From: Martinezella dioscoreae
Lineage (GTDB): Bacteria > Pseudomonadota > Alphaproteobacteria > Rhizobiales > Rhizobiaceae
Assembly: GCF_009176305.1 (NCBI RefSeq)
Contig: NZ_BLAJ01000004.1
Coordinates: 62,001 to 126,000, forward strand
Direction of reading: 5' to 3'
Length of the DNA: 64,000 bases
Positions within the stretch are counted from its first letter, which is position 1. Every line of letters starts with the position of its first letter. A program made the position numbers and the translations under genes. The notes below the pieces were generated by a model, which was not told the origin of the DNA, ran no database searches, and was given only the letters and a program-made list of their open reading frames with translations. This document shows, piece after piece, positions 26,760 to 34,427 of the stretch.

Positions 26760-27029
26760 GTGGAAACCTATCATAGGTATCGTAAGAACAACGTGCCGCC
26801 AGGCTCCATCGTCATCAAGTTCTACCATTCCGGCGATCAGATCCGAGGATTCCTGCGCAAGGTCATGTCGCCAGGAGAGGATGACACGGTTTTTCCTGGT
26901 GAGGAAATGGAGCCAGATGACGCCTTTCGGGCCGCTCGCAACAAGATGTCGAATGAGGTTATGCGGCCCATCTATGTCGAACTGTCGGAAGGCGTGAACT
27001 GGAATCCGGCCTGGGGGCGGCTTGAATAA
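26760..27029 (+). CDS. Small conserved-looking protein of unknown function
   Basis: An 89-residue protein from GTG at 26760 with AGGAGG 8 bases upstream; codons back to 26688 are open but have no ribosome site. The sequence is mixed and globular-looking (GSIVIKFYHSGDQIRGFLRK, PDDAFRAARNKMSNEVMRPI, LSEGVNWNPAWG), without signal peptide or membrane segment. I do not recognise the family. Probably stress-induced from the promoter at 26630. It is convergent with the DUF72 gene, 25 bases away. Confidence 0.7.
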   Translation: METYHRYRKNNVPPGSIVIKFYHSGDQIRGFLRKVMSPGEDDTVFPGEEMEPDDAFRAARNKMSNEVMRPIYVELSEGVNWNPAWGRLE

Positions 27030-27054
27030 GTATGATGCCGCCGCGTGCTCCTCC

Positions 27055-27948
27055 TTACGGACCTTTTTGCCAGACCAGCCTAAGATACTGGCTGAGCCGC
27101 CGCGCGTCGGCCGGCGCCCGCACCTTCTCGTCATTATCGAAATAGACATAGACATCGCGACCCCGTCGTGACCGCTTCAATGGCTTCAGGACACGGTTGG
27201 CATTGTCCGGCTCGCGCCCGTGCGCCCAATCGGCGATGCGCTCCGCCCACATGCTCAACGCTTCATCATCGTAGCCGCTGACATAGAGTTCTTCCGAGCC
27301 ATGCAGGCGGCAATAGATAAAGTCCGCGGTGACATCCATCAGCAACGGCCACTCGACGGTATCGGCGCAAACGAGCCCGATCCGATGCTTCCGCAAGAGT
27401 TCAATGAAATCGGCGTCCACGAAGCTCTCGTTGCGGATTTCGAATGCATGCCGGATCGGTCTCCTTTTGTCCGCCATCAACCAATCTCGGCCGTTCAAGC
27501 GCTCATCATGCCGCTTGGCCAAGGAAAGTGCCTCATCCGTGTCCTTTGGCAGCAGGTGGATGAAATTGGAGAACAGTTCTCGATCGAACCGCAGCCGGGG
27601 AGGAAACTGCCAAAGTATGGGTCCCAGCTTTGCTCCCAGCCGCAAGAGGCCGGAGGCCATGAAATTGGCAAGCGGCACCTCGATATCGCGAAGCCTTCGT
27701 AGATGGGTTATATAGCGTGATCCCTTGACCGCGAAAACGAAGTCGTCTGGAGTGGCCTCCCGCCATCTTGCGAAGGTGTCGGGTGTCTGCAGGCTGTAGA
27801 ATGTGCCGTTGATTTCAATGGATGGAAATTGCGACGAGGCGTAGGACAATTCGTGTTTCTGGGTCACGCCCTTCGGATAGAAAACGCCGCGCCAGGGTGC
27901 GTACGTCCACCCGGAAATTCCGATGCGGATCGTTCCAGCCTTTACCAT
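27055..27948 (-). CDS. DUF72 domain protein
   Basis: A 297-residue cytosolic protein matching DUF72 (YecE-like TIM barrel). Seen: IRIGISGWTYAPWRGVFYP, YASSQFPSIEINGTFYSLQ, FVFAVKGSRYITHLRRL, GPILWQFPP, RHAFEIRNESFVDADF, FIYCRLHGSEELYVSGY and YVYFDNDEK. These are the conserved strands of the family, whose reaction is still undetermined; links to nucleic-acid metabolism have been suggested. It begins MVKAGTIRIG at 27948. It may be read with the small gene at 28020-28229 upstream of it. Confidence 0.9.
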   Translation of the reverse strand: MVKAGTIRIGISGWTYAPWRGVFYPKGVTQKHELSYASSQFPSIEINGTFYSLQTPDTFARWREATPDDFVFAVKGSRYITHLRRLRDIEVPLANFMASGLLRLGAKLGPILWQFPPRLRFDRELFSNFIHLLPKDTDEALSLAKRHDERLNGRDWLMADKRRPIRHAFEIRNESFVDADFIELLRKHRIGLVCADTVEWPLLMDVTADFIYCRLHGSEELYVSGYDDEALSMWAERIADWAHGREPDNANRVLKPLKRSRRGRDVYVYFDNDEKVRAPADARRLSQYLRLVWQKGP

Positions 27949-28019
27949 GGTTCATACCGCGTCCGGATCACCTTGCCTGTGCAAGAGACGATGTCGTAAT
28001 TCAATGCCCGTCGATCCCG

Positions 28020-28229
28020 TCAGGTAACGTTGATGGACGGCAGGAACGACATGACCTCGTTGCGTTGTCTTGGTGCCAAACTCTCGATTTCCCTTTTCCA
28101 AAAGGCTTCAGCTTCGAGCGGATCAGCCTCCCAGCTGTTGGTCGACAGGATGTTGTCATCCATTACCAGAAGTCTTTTTCCACCGAGCCTTAGATATTCC
28201 TCGGCAAGTTCCTGAGCGCCATTCATCAT
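28020..28229 (-). CDS. Small acidic protein of unknown function
   Basis: A 69-residue protein starting at ATG 28229, where AAGGAGACAAATC gives a good ribosome site; a frame extending to 28292 is not supported. Features: QELAEEYLRLGGKRLLVMDD, a WEADPLEAEAFW segment, and a short hydrophobic C-terminus. It is predicted to be mostly helical and cytosolic. I do not recognise the family. It lies 71 bases upstream of DUF72 on the same strand. Confidence 0.62.
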   Translation of the reverse strand: MMNGAQELAEEYLRLGGKRLLVMDDNILSTNSWEADPLEAEAFWKREIESLAPRQRNEVMSFLPSINVT

Positions 28230-28335
28230 GATTTGTCTCCTTGATTGGCCCTCCCGCTGCCGGTGATCCACGTCACGGACACCGACAGCCAAGAGGTGTG
28301 CGAAATGCGGGAGGCATTTCGGATTTCCACCATTA

Positions 28336-28656
28336 TTATTGCGGGCAGTTCTGGCTGGACGTGCTGTCGCTCGACTGGCTATTGTTTTGCGTATCCGTAC
28401 CTTGCGTCGTGTTCTTGCCGGTTTTCATGGCATTGCAGTCCTGGGACTGACCGTTGGAATTCGGAGTCCCGTTGGTTCCGGTGGTATTGCTATTGGCGCC
28501 TCCAGTTCCGTTGGAGGTGCCATTGCTCTGCGAACCGGTGCCGGCGCCGTTACCACTTCCGGAATTGCCTGTTCCGCCGGAACCTGATTGCTGAGCCATG
28601 GCTGCCGTGGCCATGCCGATCGAAAGAGCACAGACTGCGATTATTCTCGTCAACAT
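28336..28656 (-). CDS. Small secreted Ser/Gly/Asn/Thr-rich protein
   Basis: A 106-residue protein. Residues 1-21 form a signal peptide (MLTRIIAVCALSIGMATAAM, cleavage near AMAQ). The rest is low complexity, dominated by Ser, Gly, Asn, Thr and Gln, with two cysteines (QDCNAM and SQNCPQ). Its composition resembles the linker of the DUF1236 protein at 19841-20683, but no DUF1236 domain follows. Such proteins are probably intrinsically disordered in the periplasm or outside the cell. The function is unknown. No EcfG site was found in the 169 bases upstream (28657-28825). Confidence 0.7.
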   Translation of the reverse strand: MLTRIIAVCALSIGMATAAMAQQSGSGGTGNSGSGNGAGTGSQSNGTSNGTGGANSNTTGTNGTPNSNGQSQDCNAMKTGKNTTQGTDTQNNSQSSDSTSSQNCPQ

Positions 28657-28825
28657 TGGTATTTCCTTTCTTTGGATTTGCCACCTTCCAACTCCAATGG
28701 CGGGCAGTTGTTTCCGGATTTTCCGATATTTCCTCGCTGGTAATCAGATCAGGGAATGGCGCGACAATCGGTGGACACCGCTGATCACCAACGGAGGCAG
28801 GCAGCGACGTGAGGGAGCTTGCCCA

Positions 28826-30919
28826 TCAGGCGAGCATCCGGACACGGGGCTCGCGGTCCCAATATCGCTTGGGCGCGGCACTCAGGAAGGAGGCGAGATC
28901 CACGACACCGGCGTCGGGTTGAATGCCCGCCTTGTCGAGAAGCGCCTTGGCGGCAGCGTCATGACCGATCGCCTTTAGGTGTCCGAAAGCATCCATCACC
29001 CATTGCACGGCAGCCCCTTCGTTGAGGAGCACAGCGGCGCCTTCCTTCGCGAGGATGACGGCAACGGCATCGAAAAGCTGCGAAGGCGAACCAAGGAGCT
29101 GCCCATCGGCACGGATCGTATTTCCGTCGGAAAGCTTCGTCTCCCCCACCTTGGGCGCCACGATGAAAGGCCTCGCCTTGGCGTCGTTGAGGGCTTCGAC
29201 GAGATCGGAGATCGCCTTGGCGTCGCTTCCGTCGGCGATCAATATGCCGATCTGCCGCCCTTCGAGCGTCTCCTTCATGTTCTTATGGATGGAAAGAGCG
29301 GGGGAGGGGGCGAGATCGATCGGCTCACGCGCCGGCAAATTCCTGGTCGGGTTGACGAGCCCGAGGCCCGCGGCGACCCTGTTGGCAAGCCCCGCATCGA
29401 CATTCATGAGGTTGCCGACCATGCGGGGCGGCACGTGCTGAAGCTGAACCTTCGATAATTCGAAGACGAAGGCCGATGCGATGTGAGCCTGTTCCGACGG
29501 TGTCTGGGACTTCCAGAAAAGACGAGCCTGACTGTAATGGTCGGCAAAGAGTTCACCGCGCACGCGCAGCTTATCGCCCTGCTCTTCCTTCCCGGCTTGA
29601 TGCTCATAGGTGCGGAAGCCCGTCACCGGACATTCGCGCGGACCGCCGATTTCGCCGTTGTCGCCAAGGCTATTCGGTTCGTAGTTCGCGCGGCCCTTCG
29701 GCACTTGCATCTGCATCTGCCCGTCGCGCTGGAAGTTCATGACGGGGCATTTGGGCGCATTGATCGGCAGTTGATGGAAGTTCGCGGTCCCAAGGCGGGA
29801 TTTCTGCGTGTCGAGATAGCTGAAGAGCCGGCCCTGCAGCAGGGGATCGTTGGTGAAATCGACGCCTGGGACGATGTTTGCCGGGCAGAACGCCACTTGC
29901 TCGGTTTCCGCGAAGAAATTGTCCGGATTGCGATCGAGAACCAGCCGTCCGACGATCTTTACCGGCAGTACCTCTTCCGGGATGATCTTCGTGGCATCGA
30001 GGACGTCGTAGGGAAGGTTTTCGGCAAAGGCATCGTCGAAGAGCTGCAGGCCCAGTTCCCATTCAGGAAAATGCCCGGCCGCGATCGCCTCGAAGAGGTC
30101 GCGGCGATGGTAGTCATTGTCGGCCGCCTGCAGCTTCAATGCCTCGTCCCAGACAAGCGATTGAATGCCGAGCTTCGGCTTCCAGTGGAATTTCACGAAT
30201 GTGGATTTACCGGCATCGTTGACGAAGCGAAACGTGTGGACGCCGAAGCCTTGCATCATGCGCGGCGAGCGCGGAATAGCTCGATCGGACATCGCCCACA
30301 TCAGCATATGCGTGGATTCCGGCATCAGCGACGCCCAGTCCCAGAACGTATCATGGGCGGTAGCCGCCTGCGGATACGCGCGGTCGGCCTCCATCTTCAC
30401 GGCATGCACAAGATCGGGGAATTTCATCGCATCCTGAATGAAGAAGACGGGGATGTTGTTGCCGACAAGGTCCCAATTACCCTGCTTGGTATAGAATTTC
30501 ACGGCGAAGCCGCGCACGTCACGCGGCGTATCCACCGAGCCGGCACCGCCGGCAACGGTCGAAAAGCGGACGAAGACCGGCGTCTTTTCACCCTTGCGCT
30601 GAAACAGATCGGCGCTGGTCACATCGGACAGCGATTCATAGAGCTCGAAGAAGCCGTGTGCGGCCGAACCTCGTGCATGCACGATCCGTTCAGGGATGCG
30701 CTCATGGTCGAAATGGAAGATCTTTTCACGCAGGACGAAATCTTCAAGCAGCGTCGGGCCACGGACCCCGGACTTCAGGCTGTTCTGATTGTCCGACACC
30801 CGGATACCCTGATTGGTGGTCAGATGCTCCGCGTCGCCATGGGGACCGCTTTCGGGAATATGCTGGTGCGTCTCCCCGCCTTCGCCGCGCGATGTTTCGA
30901 AGCTCGTGTCCTTCGCCAT
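28826..30919 (-). CDS. katE: Large-subunit monofunctional catalase (KatE, HPII type)
   Basis: A 697-residue clade-II catalase that dismutates hydrogen peroxide. The distal haem pocket is [19 protein letters not shown] (catalytic His near residue 107). [19 protein letters not shown] carries the conserved Asn. The proximal haem-ligand Tyr is in [15 protein letters not shown]. The C-terminal 150 residues ([19 protein letters not shown] onward) are the flavodoxin-like domain typical of HPII. Start trimmed to 30919 ([10 protein letters not shown]), preceded by AGAGGA. An EcfG-like promoter sits 36 bases upstream, as expected for a stationary-phase catalase. Confidence 0.95.
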   Translation of the reverse strand: MAKDTSFETSRGEGGETHQHIPESGPHGDAEHLTTNQGIRVSDNQNSLKSGVRGPTLLEDFVLREKIFHFDHERIPERIVHARGSAAHGFFELYESLSDVTSADLFQRKGEKTPVFVRFSTVAGGAGSVDTPRDVRGFAVKFYTKQGNWDLVGNNIPVFFIQDAMKFPDLVHAVKMEADRAYPQAATAHDTFWDWASLMPESTHMLMWAMSDRAIPRSPRMMQGFGVHTFRFVNDAGKSTFVKFHWKPKLGIQSLVWDEALKLQAADNDYHRRDLFEAIAAGHFPEWELGLQLFDDAFAENLPYDVLDATKIIPEEVLPVKIVGRLVLDRNPDNFFAETEQVAFCPANIVPGVDFTNDPLLQGRLFSYLDTQKSRLGTANFHQLPINAPKCPVMNFQRDGQMQMQVPKGRANYEPNSLGDNGEIGGPRECPVTGFRTYEHQAGKEEQGDKLRVRGELFADHYSQARLFWKSQTPSEQAHIASAFVFELSKVQLQHVPPRMVGNLMNVDAGLANRVAAGLGLVNPTRNLPAREPIDLAPSPALSIHKNMKETLEGRQIGILIADGSDAKAISDLVEALNDAKARPFIVAPKVGETKLSDGNTIRADGQLLGSPSQLFDAVAVILAKEGAAVLLNEGAAVQWVMDAFGHLKAIGHDAAAKALLDKAGIQPDAGVVDLASFLSAAPKRYWDREPRVRMLA

Positions 30920-30954
30920 GATATCCTCTTTTTTGCCGTTGGAACCGCTGACCG

Positions 30955-30979
30955 AACCTTGTTCGACGGGCAATGTTCC
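30955..30979 (-). promoter_or_regulatory. katE: EcfG-type stress promoter for katE
   Basis: Minus strand GGAAC, 16 nt, GGTT, 36 bases before the katE ATG; 8 of 9 consensus bases. It lies in the 88-base gap after the PPC-domain gene, so katE can be read both alone and with the upstream SDR-PPC operon. Confidence 0.65.
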
Positions 30980-31007
30980 GATTGGCCGGAGATGGCGGCT
31001 GGTGACC

Positions 31008-31445
31008 TCAAAGTTCGATCAGCGCGATGCCGAGATCCTCTTGATGCCGACGCTGCAATTCCGCCGGTGTTTCCACGATGGTCGCTTCCAAGGTCGGATG
31101 CACGATACCGTCGAGAAAGTGGCCGCCGCGCGTGGAGCCATCCTTCAGACCGAGGACGGCATGAAGATGGAGGCTCGCCTTGCCATCGTCGCCTGTCGCG
31201 ATATCGCCGATCAGGCTCAGCACCTCGCATTGCTCGGTAATCGGGATCTTGCGGTAGCTTCGCTCGCTAAAATCGAACCAGCCGACAGTCGCGCGTTCAA
31301 ACGCGCCTATCGCGGTGATCGAAGCCCCCTTCAGGTCCTGATCCGTGGCGAAGCGGGCGAGCGTGGAGAATGCTTCCTCATTCGCATCGAGCACGACGAC
31401 ATAGGTCTTCAGGCCGTTCCGCAGGTCAACTTTCTTGAAATTCAT
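31008..31445 (-). CDS. PPC-domain (DUF296) protein
   Basis: A 145-residue PPC/DUF296 protein. The core is [38 protein letters not shown] and the metal-site-like [14 protein letters not shown] followed by GGHFLDG, then [10 protein letters not shown]. In plants the PPC domain accompanies AT-hooks, but free-standing bacterial forms are small trimeric proteins of unknown role and no AT-hook is present here. Start trimmed to 31445 with GGGAG upstream. It follows the SDR gene by 16 bases and shares its promoter at 32285. Confidence 0.85.
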   Translation of the reverse strand: MNFKKVDLRNGLKTYVVVLDANEEAFSTLARFATDQDLKGASITAIGAFERATVGWFDFSERSYRKIPITEQCEVLSLIGDIATGDDGKASLHLHAVLGLKDGSTRGGHFLDGIVHPTLEATIVETPAELQRRHQEDLGIALIEL

Positions 31446-31461
31446 CGCGCTCGTCTCCCTT

Positions 31462-32226
31462 TCAATCCTGTGCCGGCTGGCCGTTGGAAGCCGACACGCC
31501 ACCATCGACGGCGATGTTGGCGCCGGTCACGAAGCTTGCATCGTCGCTTGCCAGAAAGGCGATGACGGCCGCGACCTCGTCCGGCTCGCAGACACGACCA
31601 AGTGGAATGCGTTCCTTGAACTTGGCAACGAGGGCTTCATCCTTGAGCATGTCCTCCGTCATGCCAGTGCGCGTGAGGCTCGGGCATACGGAATTGACGC
31701 GAATTCCCTTTCGGCCGAGATCTAGCGCCAGCGCGCGGGTCAGATTGACGATGGCACCCTTGGCGGCGTTGTAGGGGCTCATACCCCAATCGCCGCCGGT
31801 GCCGGAGACGGAGGCAGTGTTGATGATCGACCCCTTGGTCTTTTCAAGATGCGGTATGGCCGCACGACAACCGAAAAACACGCCGTCCAGATCGGTCGCC
31901 ATGACATCGCGCCATTGCTCGTTGGAAATGTCGGCGGGCGCGCCACCCTCGTGAATGCCAGCATTGTTCACGATGACGTCAAGGCGACCGAACCGTTCCA
32001 CCACCGCCGCTACCATCGCGGCGACCGCCGACGATGCCGATACATCCACCAACTGCTTAAGGCTGCGTTCGGCTGGCAAATCCGCGATGACTTTTTCCAG
32101 CGCATCCTCGCGGCGGTCGACGAGAGCGACATTGGCGCCTTCCTTGGAAAAGCGCCGTGCCGTCGCCTCTCCCATTCCCGATGCAGCACCTGTTACGATG
32201 ACGACCTTTCCTTCGAAGCGATGCAT
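31462..32226 (-). CDS. Short-chain dehydrogenase/reductase
   Basis: A 254-residue classical SDR. The NAD(P) motif is TGAASGMGEA (residues 12-21), the NNAG motif is in VIVNNAGIHEGG, catalytic Ser is in INTASVSGTGG, and YNAAK gives the Tyr-Lys pair. The acidic residue after beta-2 (VALVDRRE) suggests NAD preference. C-terminal FVTGANIAVDGG is the usual family ending. First gene of an operon with the PPC protein. Its promoter overlaps that of the divergent SDR at 32403. Substrate unknown. Confidence 0.92.
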   Translation of the reverse strand: MHRFEGKVVIVTGAASGMGEATARRFSKEGANVALVDRREDALEKVIADLPAERSLKQLVDVSASSAVAAMVAAVVERFGRLDVIVNNAGIHEGGAPADISNEQWRDVMATDLDGVFFGCRAAIPHLEKTKGSIINTASVSGTGGDWGMSPYNAAKGAIVNLTRALALDLGRKGIRVNSVCPSLTRTGMTEDMLKDEALVAKFKERIPLGRVCEPDEVAAVIAFLASDDASFVTGANIAVDGGVSASNGQPAQD

Positions 32227-32282
32227 CGGGCTGTCCTTTCAAAATCGGCGAAACGGGATCTATCGAAACGTAGCTTTCGATA

Positions 32283-32307
32283 GGAACCAGGACCGGACTT
32301 GAATGTT
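32283..32307 (+). promoter_or_regulatory. EcfG-type promoter facing right, overlapping its opposite
   Basis: GGAAC, 16 nt, TGTT, 96 bases before the ATG at 32403; 8 of 9 consensus bases. It occupies almost exactly the same DNA as the leftward promoter 32285-32309, whose -35 supplies this one's -10. Confidence 0.6.
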
Positions 32308-32309
32308 CC
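32285..32309 (-). promoter_or_regulatory. EcfG-type promoter facing left, overlapping its opposite
   Basis: Minus strand GGAAC, 16 nt, GGTT, 59 bases before the SDR start at 32226; 8 of 9 consensus bases. It shares 23 bases with the rightward promoter, so two sigma-RNA polymerase complexes could not occupy both at once. Confidence 0.62.
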
Positions 32310-32402
32310 CCGATGCACCGGGCGGATAGTGTGCCATGGATGGAACCGAAAGCGAGGTGGATGGTTTGGAATGACAACGCAATCATCTCCGGAAGCAAAG
32401 TC

Positions 32403-33257
32403 ATGACACATCCACGACCACCATTTCCGCCGCAGCAACAGCCCATGCCCGGCTATACCGCCGACATGCATCCGAAACCCGATCATGGAGAGGTGACCTA
32501 TCACGGATCAGGAAAGCTTGCCGGCAAAAGGGCTGTCATCACCGGCGGTGACAGCGGCATTGGCCGCGCTGTCGCGATCGCCTTTGCCCGCGAGGGCGCG
32601 GATGTTTTGATCGCCTATCTGAGCGAAGACGACGATGCTCACGAAACCAAGAAATGGGTCGAGGAGGCCGGCCGCAAGGCGGTGTTGATGGCCGGCGATA
32701 TTCAGGATCCCAGACATTGTCGAGATATCATCGACAAGGCCGTCGCCGAACTGGGAGGGATCGATATTCTTGTCAACAATGCCGCGCATCAGGCGAGCTT
32801 TCAAGATATCGGCGATATCAGTGACGAGGAATGGGAATTGACCTTCAAGGTCAATATCCATGCCATGTTCTATCTGACCAAGGCGGCCGTACCGCACATG
32901 AAGCCGGGCAGCGCCATCATCAATACGGCGTCCATCAACTCGGACACTCCAAACCCCACATTGCTTGCCTATGCCACCACCAAAGGGGCCATCCAGAATT
33001 TTACCGCGGGGCTGGCGCAATTGCTCGCGGAAAAAGGCATTCGCGCCAATGCCGTGGCGCCAGGACCTATTTGGACGCCATTGATCCCTTCGACAATGAC
33101 GTCGGAAGCAGTCGAGAATTTCGGAAAGCAAGTGCCGATGAAGCGACCGGGTCAGCCGGCTGAACTGGCAACGGCCTATGTCATGCTTGCCGATCCACTC
33201 TCCAGCTATGTTTCCGGCACGACCGTCGCGGTCACTGGGGGCAAGCCTCTCCTTTGA
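32403..33257 (+). CDS. Short-chain dehydrogenase/reductase with Pro-rich N-terminus (YghA-like)
   Basis: A 284-residue SDR. The N-terminal 40 residues are Pro-rich (HPRPPFPPQQQPMPGYTADM), typical of the YghA/general-stress SDR group. Then come the cofactor motif TGGDSGIGRA, NNAA in DILVNNAAHQASF, catalytic Ser in INTASINSDTP, and YATTK. It ends YVSGTTVAVTGGKPLL. I start it at 32403 because the codons back to 32313 lie over the divergent promoter and have no family similarity. Members of this group are often induced by stress or osmotic shock. Substrate unknown. Confidence 0.9.
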   Translation: MTHPRPPFPPQQQPMPGYTADMHPKPDHGEVTYHGSGKLAGKRAVITGGDSGIGRAVAIAFAREGADVLIAYLSEDDDAHETKKWVEEAGRKAVLMAGDIQDPRHCRDIIDKAVAELGGIDILVNNAAHQASFQDIGDISDEEWELTFKVNIHAMFYLTKAAVPHMKPGSAIINTASINSDTPNPTLLAYATTKGAIQNFTAGLAQLLAEKGIRANAVAPGPIWTPLIPSTMTSEAVENFGKQVPMKRPGQPAELATAYVMLADPLSSYVSGTTVAVTGGKPLL

Positions 33258-33343
33258 GTTCGGTGCATCTGCGCGACACGGAGCTGAGCCGCGCTCTTCA
33301 GATCGAAATCATGTGCTTATGTCCGCGAACGGCGCTCATTCTC

Positions 33344-33368
33344 GGAACATTCCGGGCTGGAAGTGGTT
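33344..33368 (+). promoter_or_regulatory. EcfG-type stress promoter for two tiny genes
   Basis: GGAAC, 16 nt, GGTT, 80 bases before the ATG at 33448; 8 of 9 consensus bases. Confidence 0.62.
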
Positions 33369-33447
33369 TGGCCATGACAACGAATGCAGCAAGACGGCCA
33401 AGATAAATCGTCCACAGCTTCTGGCAAGGCAATGACAGGAGGAGATG

Positions 33448-33630
33448 ATGAACAGCAGACCACCACCGGTTCCCGAGGAGAATCGAAGCGATAAAGGTGT
33501 TGGTGACCACGCCAAGCCATCGATATCCGACCCCCATAAGCCTGACATGACGGTGGATCCCGACAAGAAAGGTCAGCAGGGAAATAGCCGGATCAATACC
33601 AGTCACCAGGGGCATCAACAGGATCGATAG
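33448..33630 (+). CDS. Tiny hydrophilic protein of unknown function
   Basis: A 60-residue, very polar protein rich in Pro, Asp, Lys, Gln and His (RPPPVPEENRSDKG, DPHKPDMTVDPDKKGQQGN). No hydrophobic core is visible, so it is probably disordered, like small hydrophilic stress proteins. AGGAGG 5 bases before 33448 makes that ATG better than the one at 33445. It is read from the EcfG-like promoter at 33344 and followed after 10 bases by another tiny hydrophilic gene. I do not recognise the family. Confidence 0.65.
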   Translation: MNSRPPPVPEENRSDKGVGDHAKPSISDPHKPDMTVDPDKKGQQGNSRINTSHQGHQQDR

Positions 33631-33640
33631 GGAGGTGTCA

Positions 33641-33847
33641 ATGTCCACGTCGACGAAAACACCGGCCAGTATTCGCCAAGGCGGCCCGGGAGCATCCCAT
33701 GAAAATGCCAAGGCGCCCTTGAATATTCCAAAGCCGCCGGCCGAGCCCGATAAGCGGGACCGCAGCAAGGTTTCCGGCGGCGGCGGCGAACGAGATCGCC
33801 ATCATGGCCACGATCCCAGCCGGAAAGGTGGCCACTCCGCAAGCTGA
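33641..33847 (+). CDS. Tiny basic hydrophilic protein of unknown function
   Basis: A 68-residue, strongly polar protein with many Lys, Arg, His, Gly and Pro residues (AEPDKRDRSKVSGGGGERDR, HHGHDPSRKGGHSA). The GGGAGG 5 bases upstream supports ATG 33641. Composition suggests intrinsic disorder and possibly nucleic-acid or polyanion contact, but nothing specific can be assigned. It forms a bicistronic unit with 33448-33630. Confidence 0.6.
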   Translation: MSTSTKTPASIRQGGPGASHENAKAPLNIPKPPAEPDKRDRSKVSGGGGERDRHHGHDPSRKGGHSAS

Positions 33848-33920
33848 GGCCGAATTCCGCTCGTGTCGAGAAGCCGAGCGGAAGGCCCGATGCAGTCCAT
33901 AAGACCCCAATTGTCCGCCT

Positions 33921-33945
33921 GGAACAAAGCAAGTCGATAAATGTT
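33921..33945 (+). promoter_or_regulatory. EcfG-type stress promoter for the DUF2231/sugar dehydrogenase operon
   Basis: GGAAC, 16 nt, TGTT, 33 bases before the ATG at 33978; 8 of 9 consensus bases. Confidence 0.62.
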
Positions 33946-33977
33946 TGGGTGCTCTCAGGAATATTGGAGACACCGAT

Positions 33978-34427
33978 ATGGTCGCACAGGACCTTCGCGC
34001 TGCACACCCTCTTCCGCCCCGCCCCCTTCACTCGCTCCTCATTCCGATCCCGATGGTTTGCTTCCTTGGCACATTGGCAACGGACCTGGCCTATTGGGCA
34101 ACCGCCGAGATGATGTGGGCGGATGCTTCCGCGTGGCTGCTCGCGGTTGGCTTGCTGTTCGGCTTGCTTGCTATAATCGCCATGATAATCGATGCACTCG
34201 GCAGGCGCCTTTCCTTGATGCGCGGACCAGTCTGGCTTTATTCGATCTGCGGCGTTCTTATCCTCGTCTTGTCCTTCTTTAACGCGCTCGTGCATAGCCG
34301 GGATGCATGGACTTCCGTCGTTCCGACCGGGCTTATTCTTTCATCCGTGGTGGTCGTTCTCGTCCTTTTGAGCGGCTGGATAAGGCGGGTATTGATTTTC
34401 CGCAGAGATCCGGGAGCCGAGAGATGA
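33978..34427 (+). CDS. DUF2231 family membrane protein
   Basis: A 149-residue inner-membrane protein with four predicted segments: LLIPIPMVCFLGTLATDLAY, ASAWLLAVGLLFGLLAIIAM, WLYSICGVLILVLSFFNALV and LILSSVVVVLVLLSGW. HPLPPRPLHSLLIPIPMVCF at the N-terminus, with the conserved His and Pro, is the DUF2231 signature. Its start codon is preceded by GGAG. It overlaps the following dehydrogenase gene by 4 bases (ATGA), so the two are coupled. In many bacteria DUF2231 proteins accompany PQQ-type sugar dehydrogenases and may be their membrane or electron-transfer partner, which is an inference here. Confidence 0.85.
   Translation: MVAQDLRAAHPLPPRPLHSLLIPIPMVCFLGTLATDLAYWATAEMMWADASAWLLAVGLLFGLLAIIAMIIDALGRRLSLMRGPVWLYSICGVLILVLSFFNALVHSRDAWTSVVPTGLILSSVVVVLVLLSGWIRRVLIFRRDPGAER

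Noticed and set aside
29483-31240. A 585-residue plus-strand frame opposite katE.
   Set aside because: It is antisense to a catalase with all catalytic motifs and has no ribosome site or known domain.
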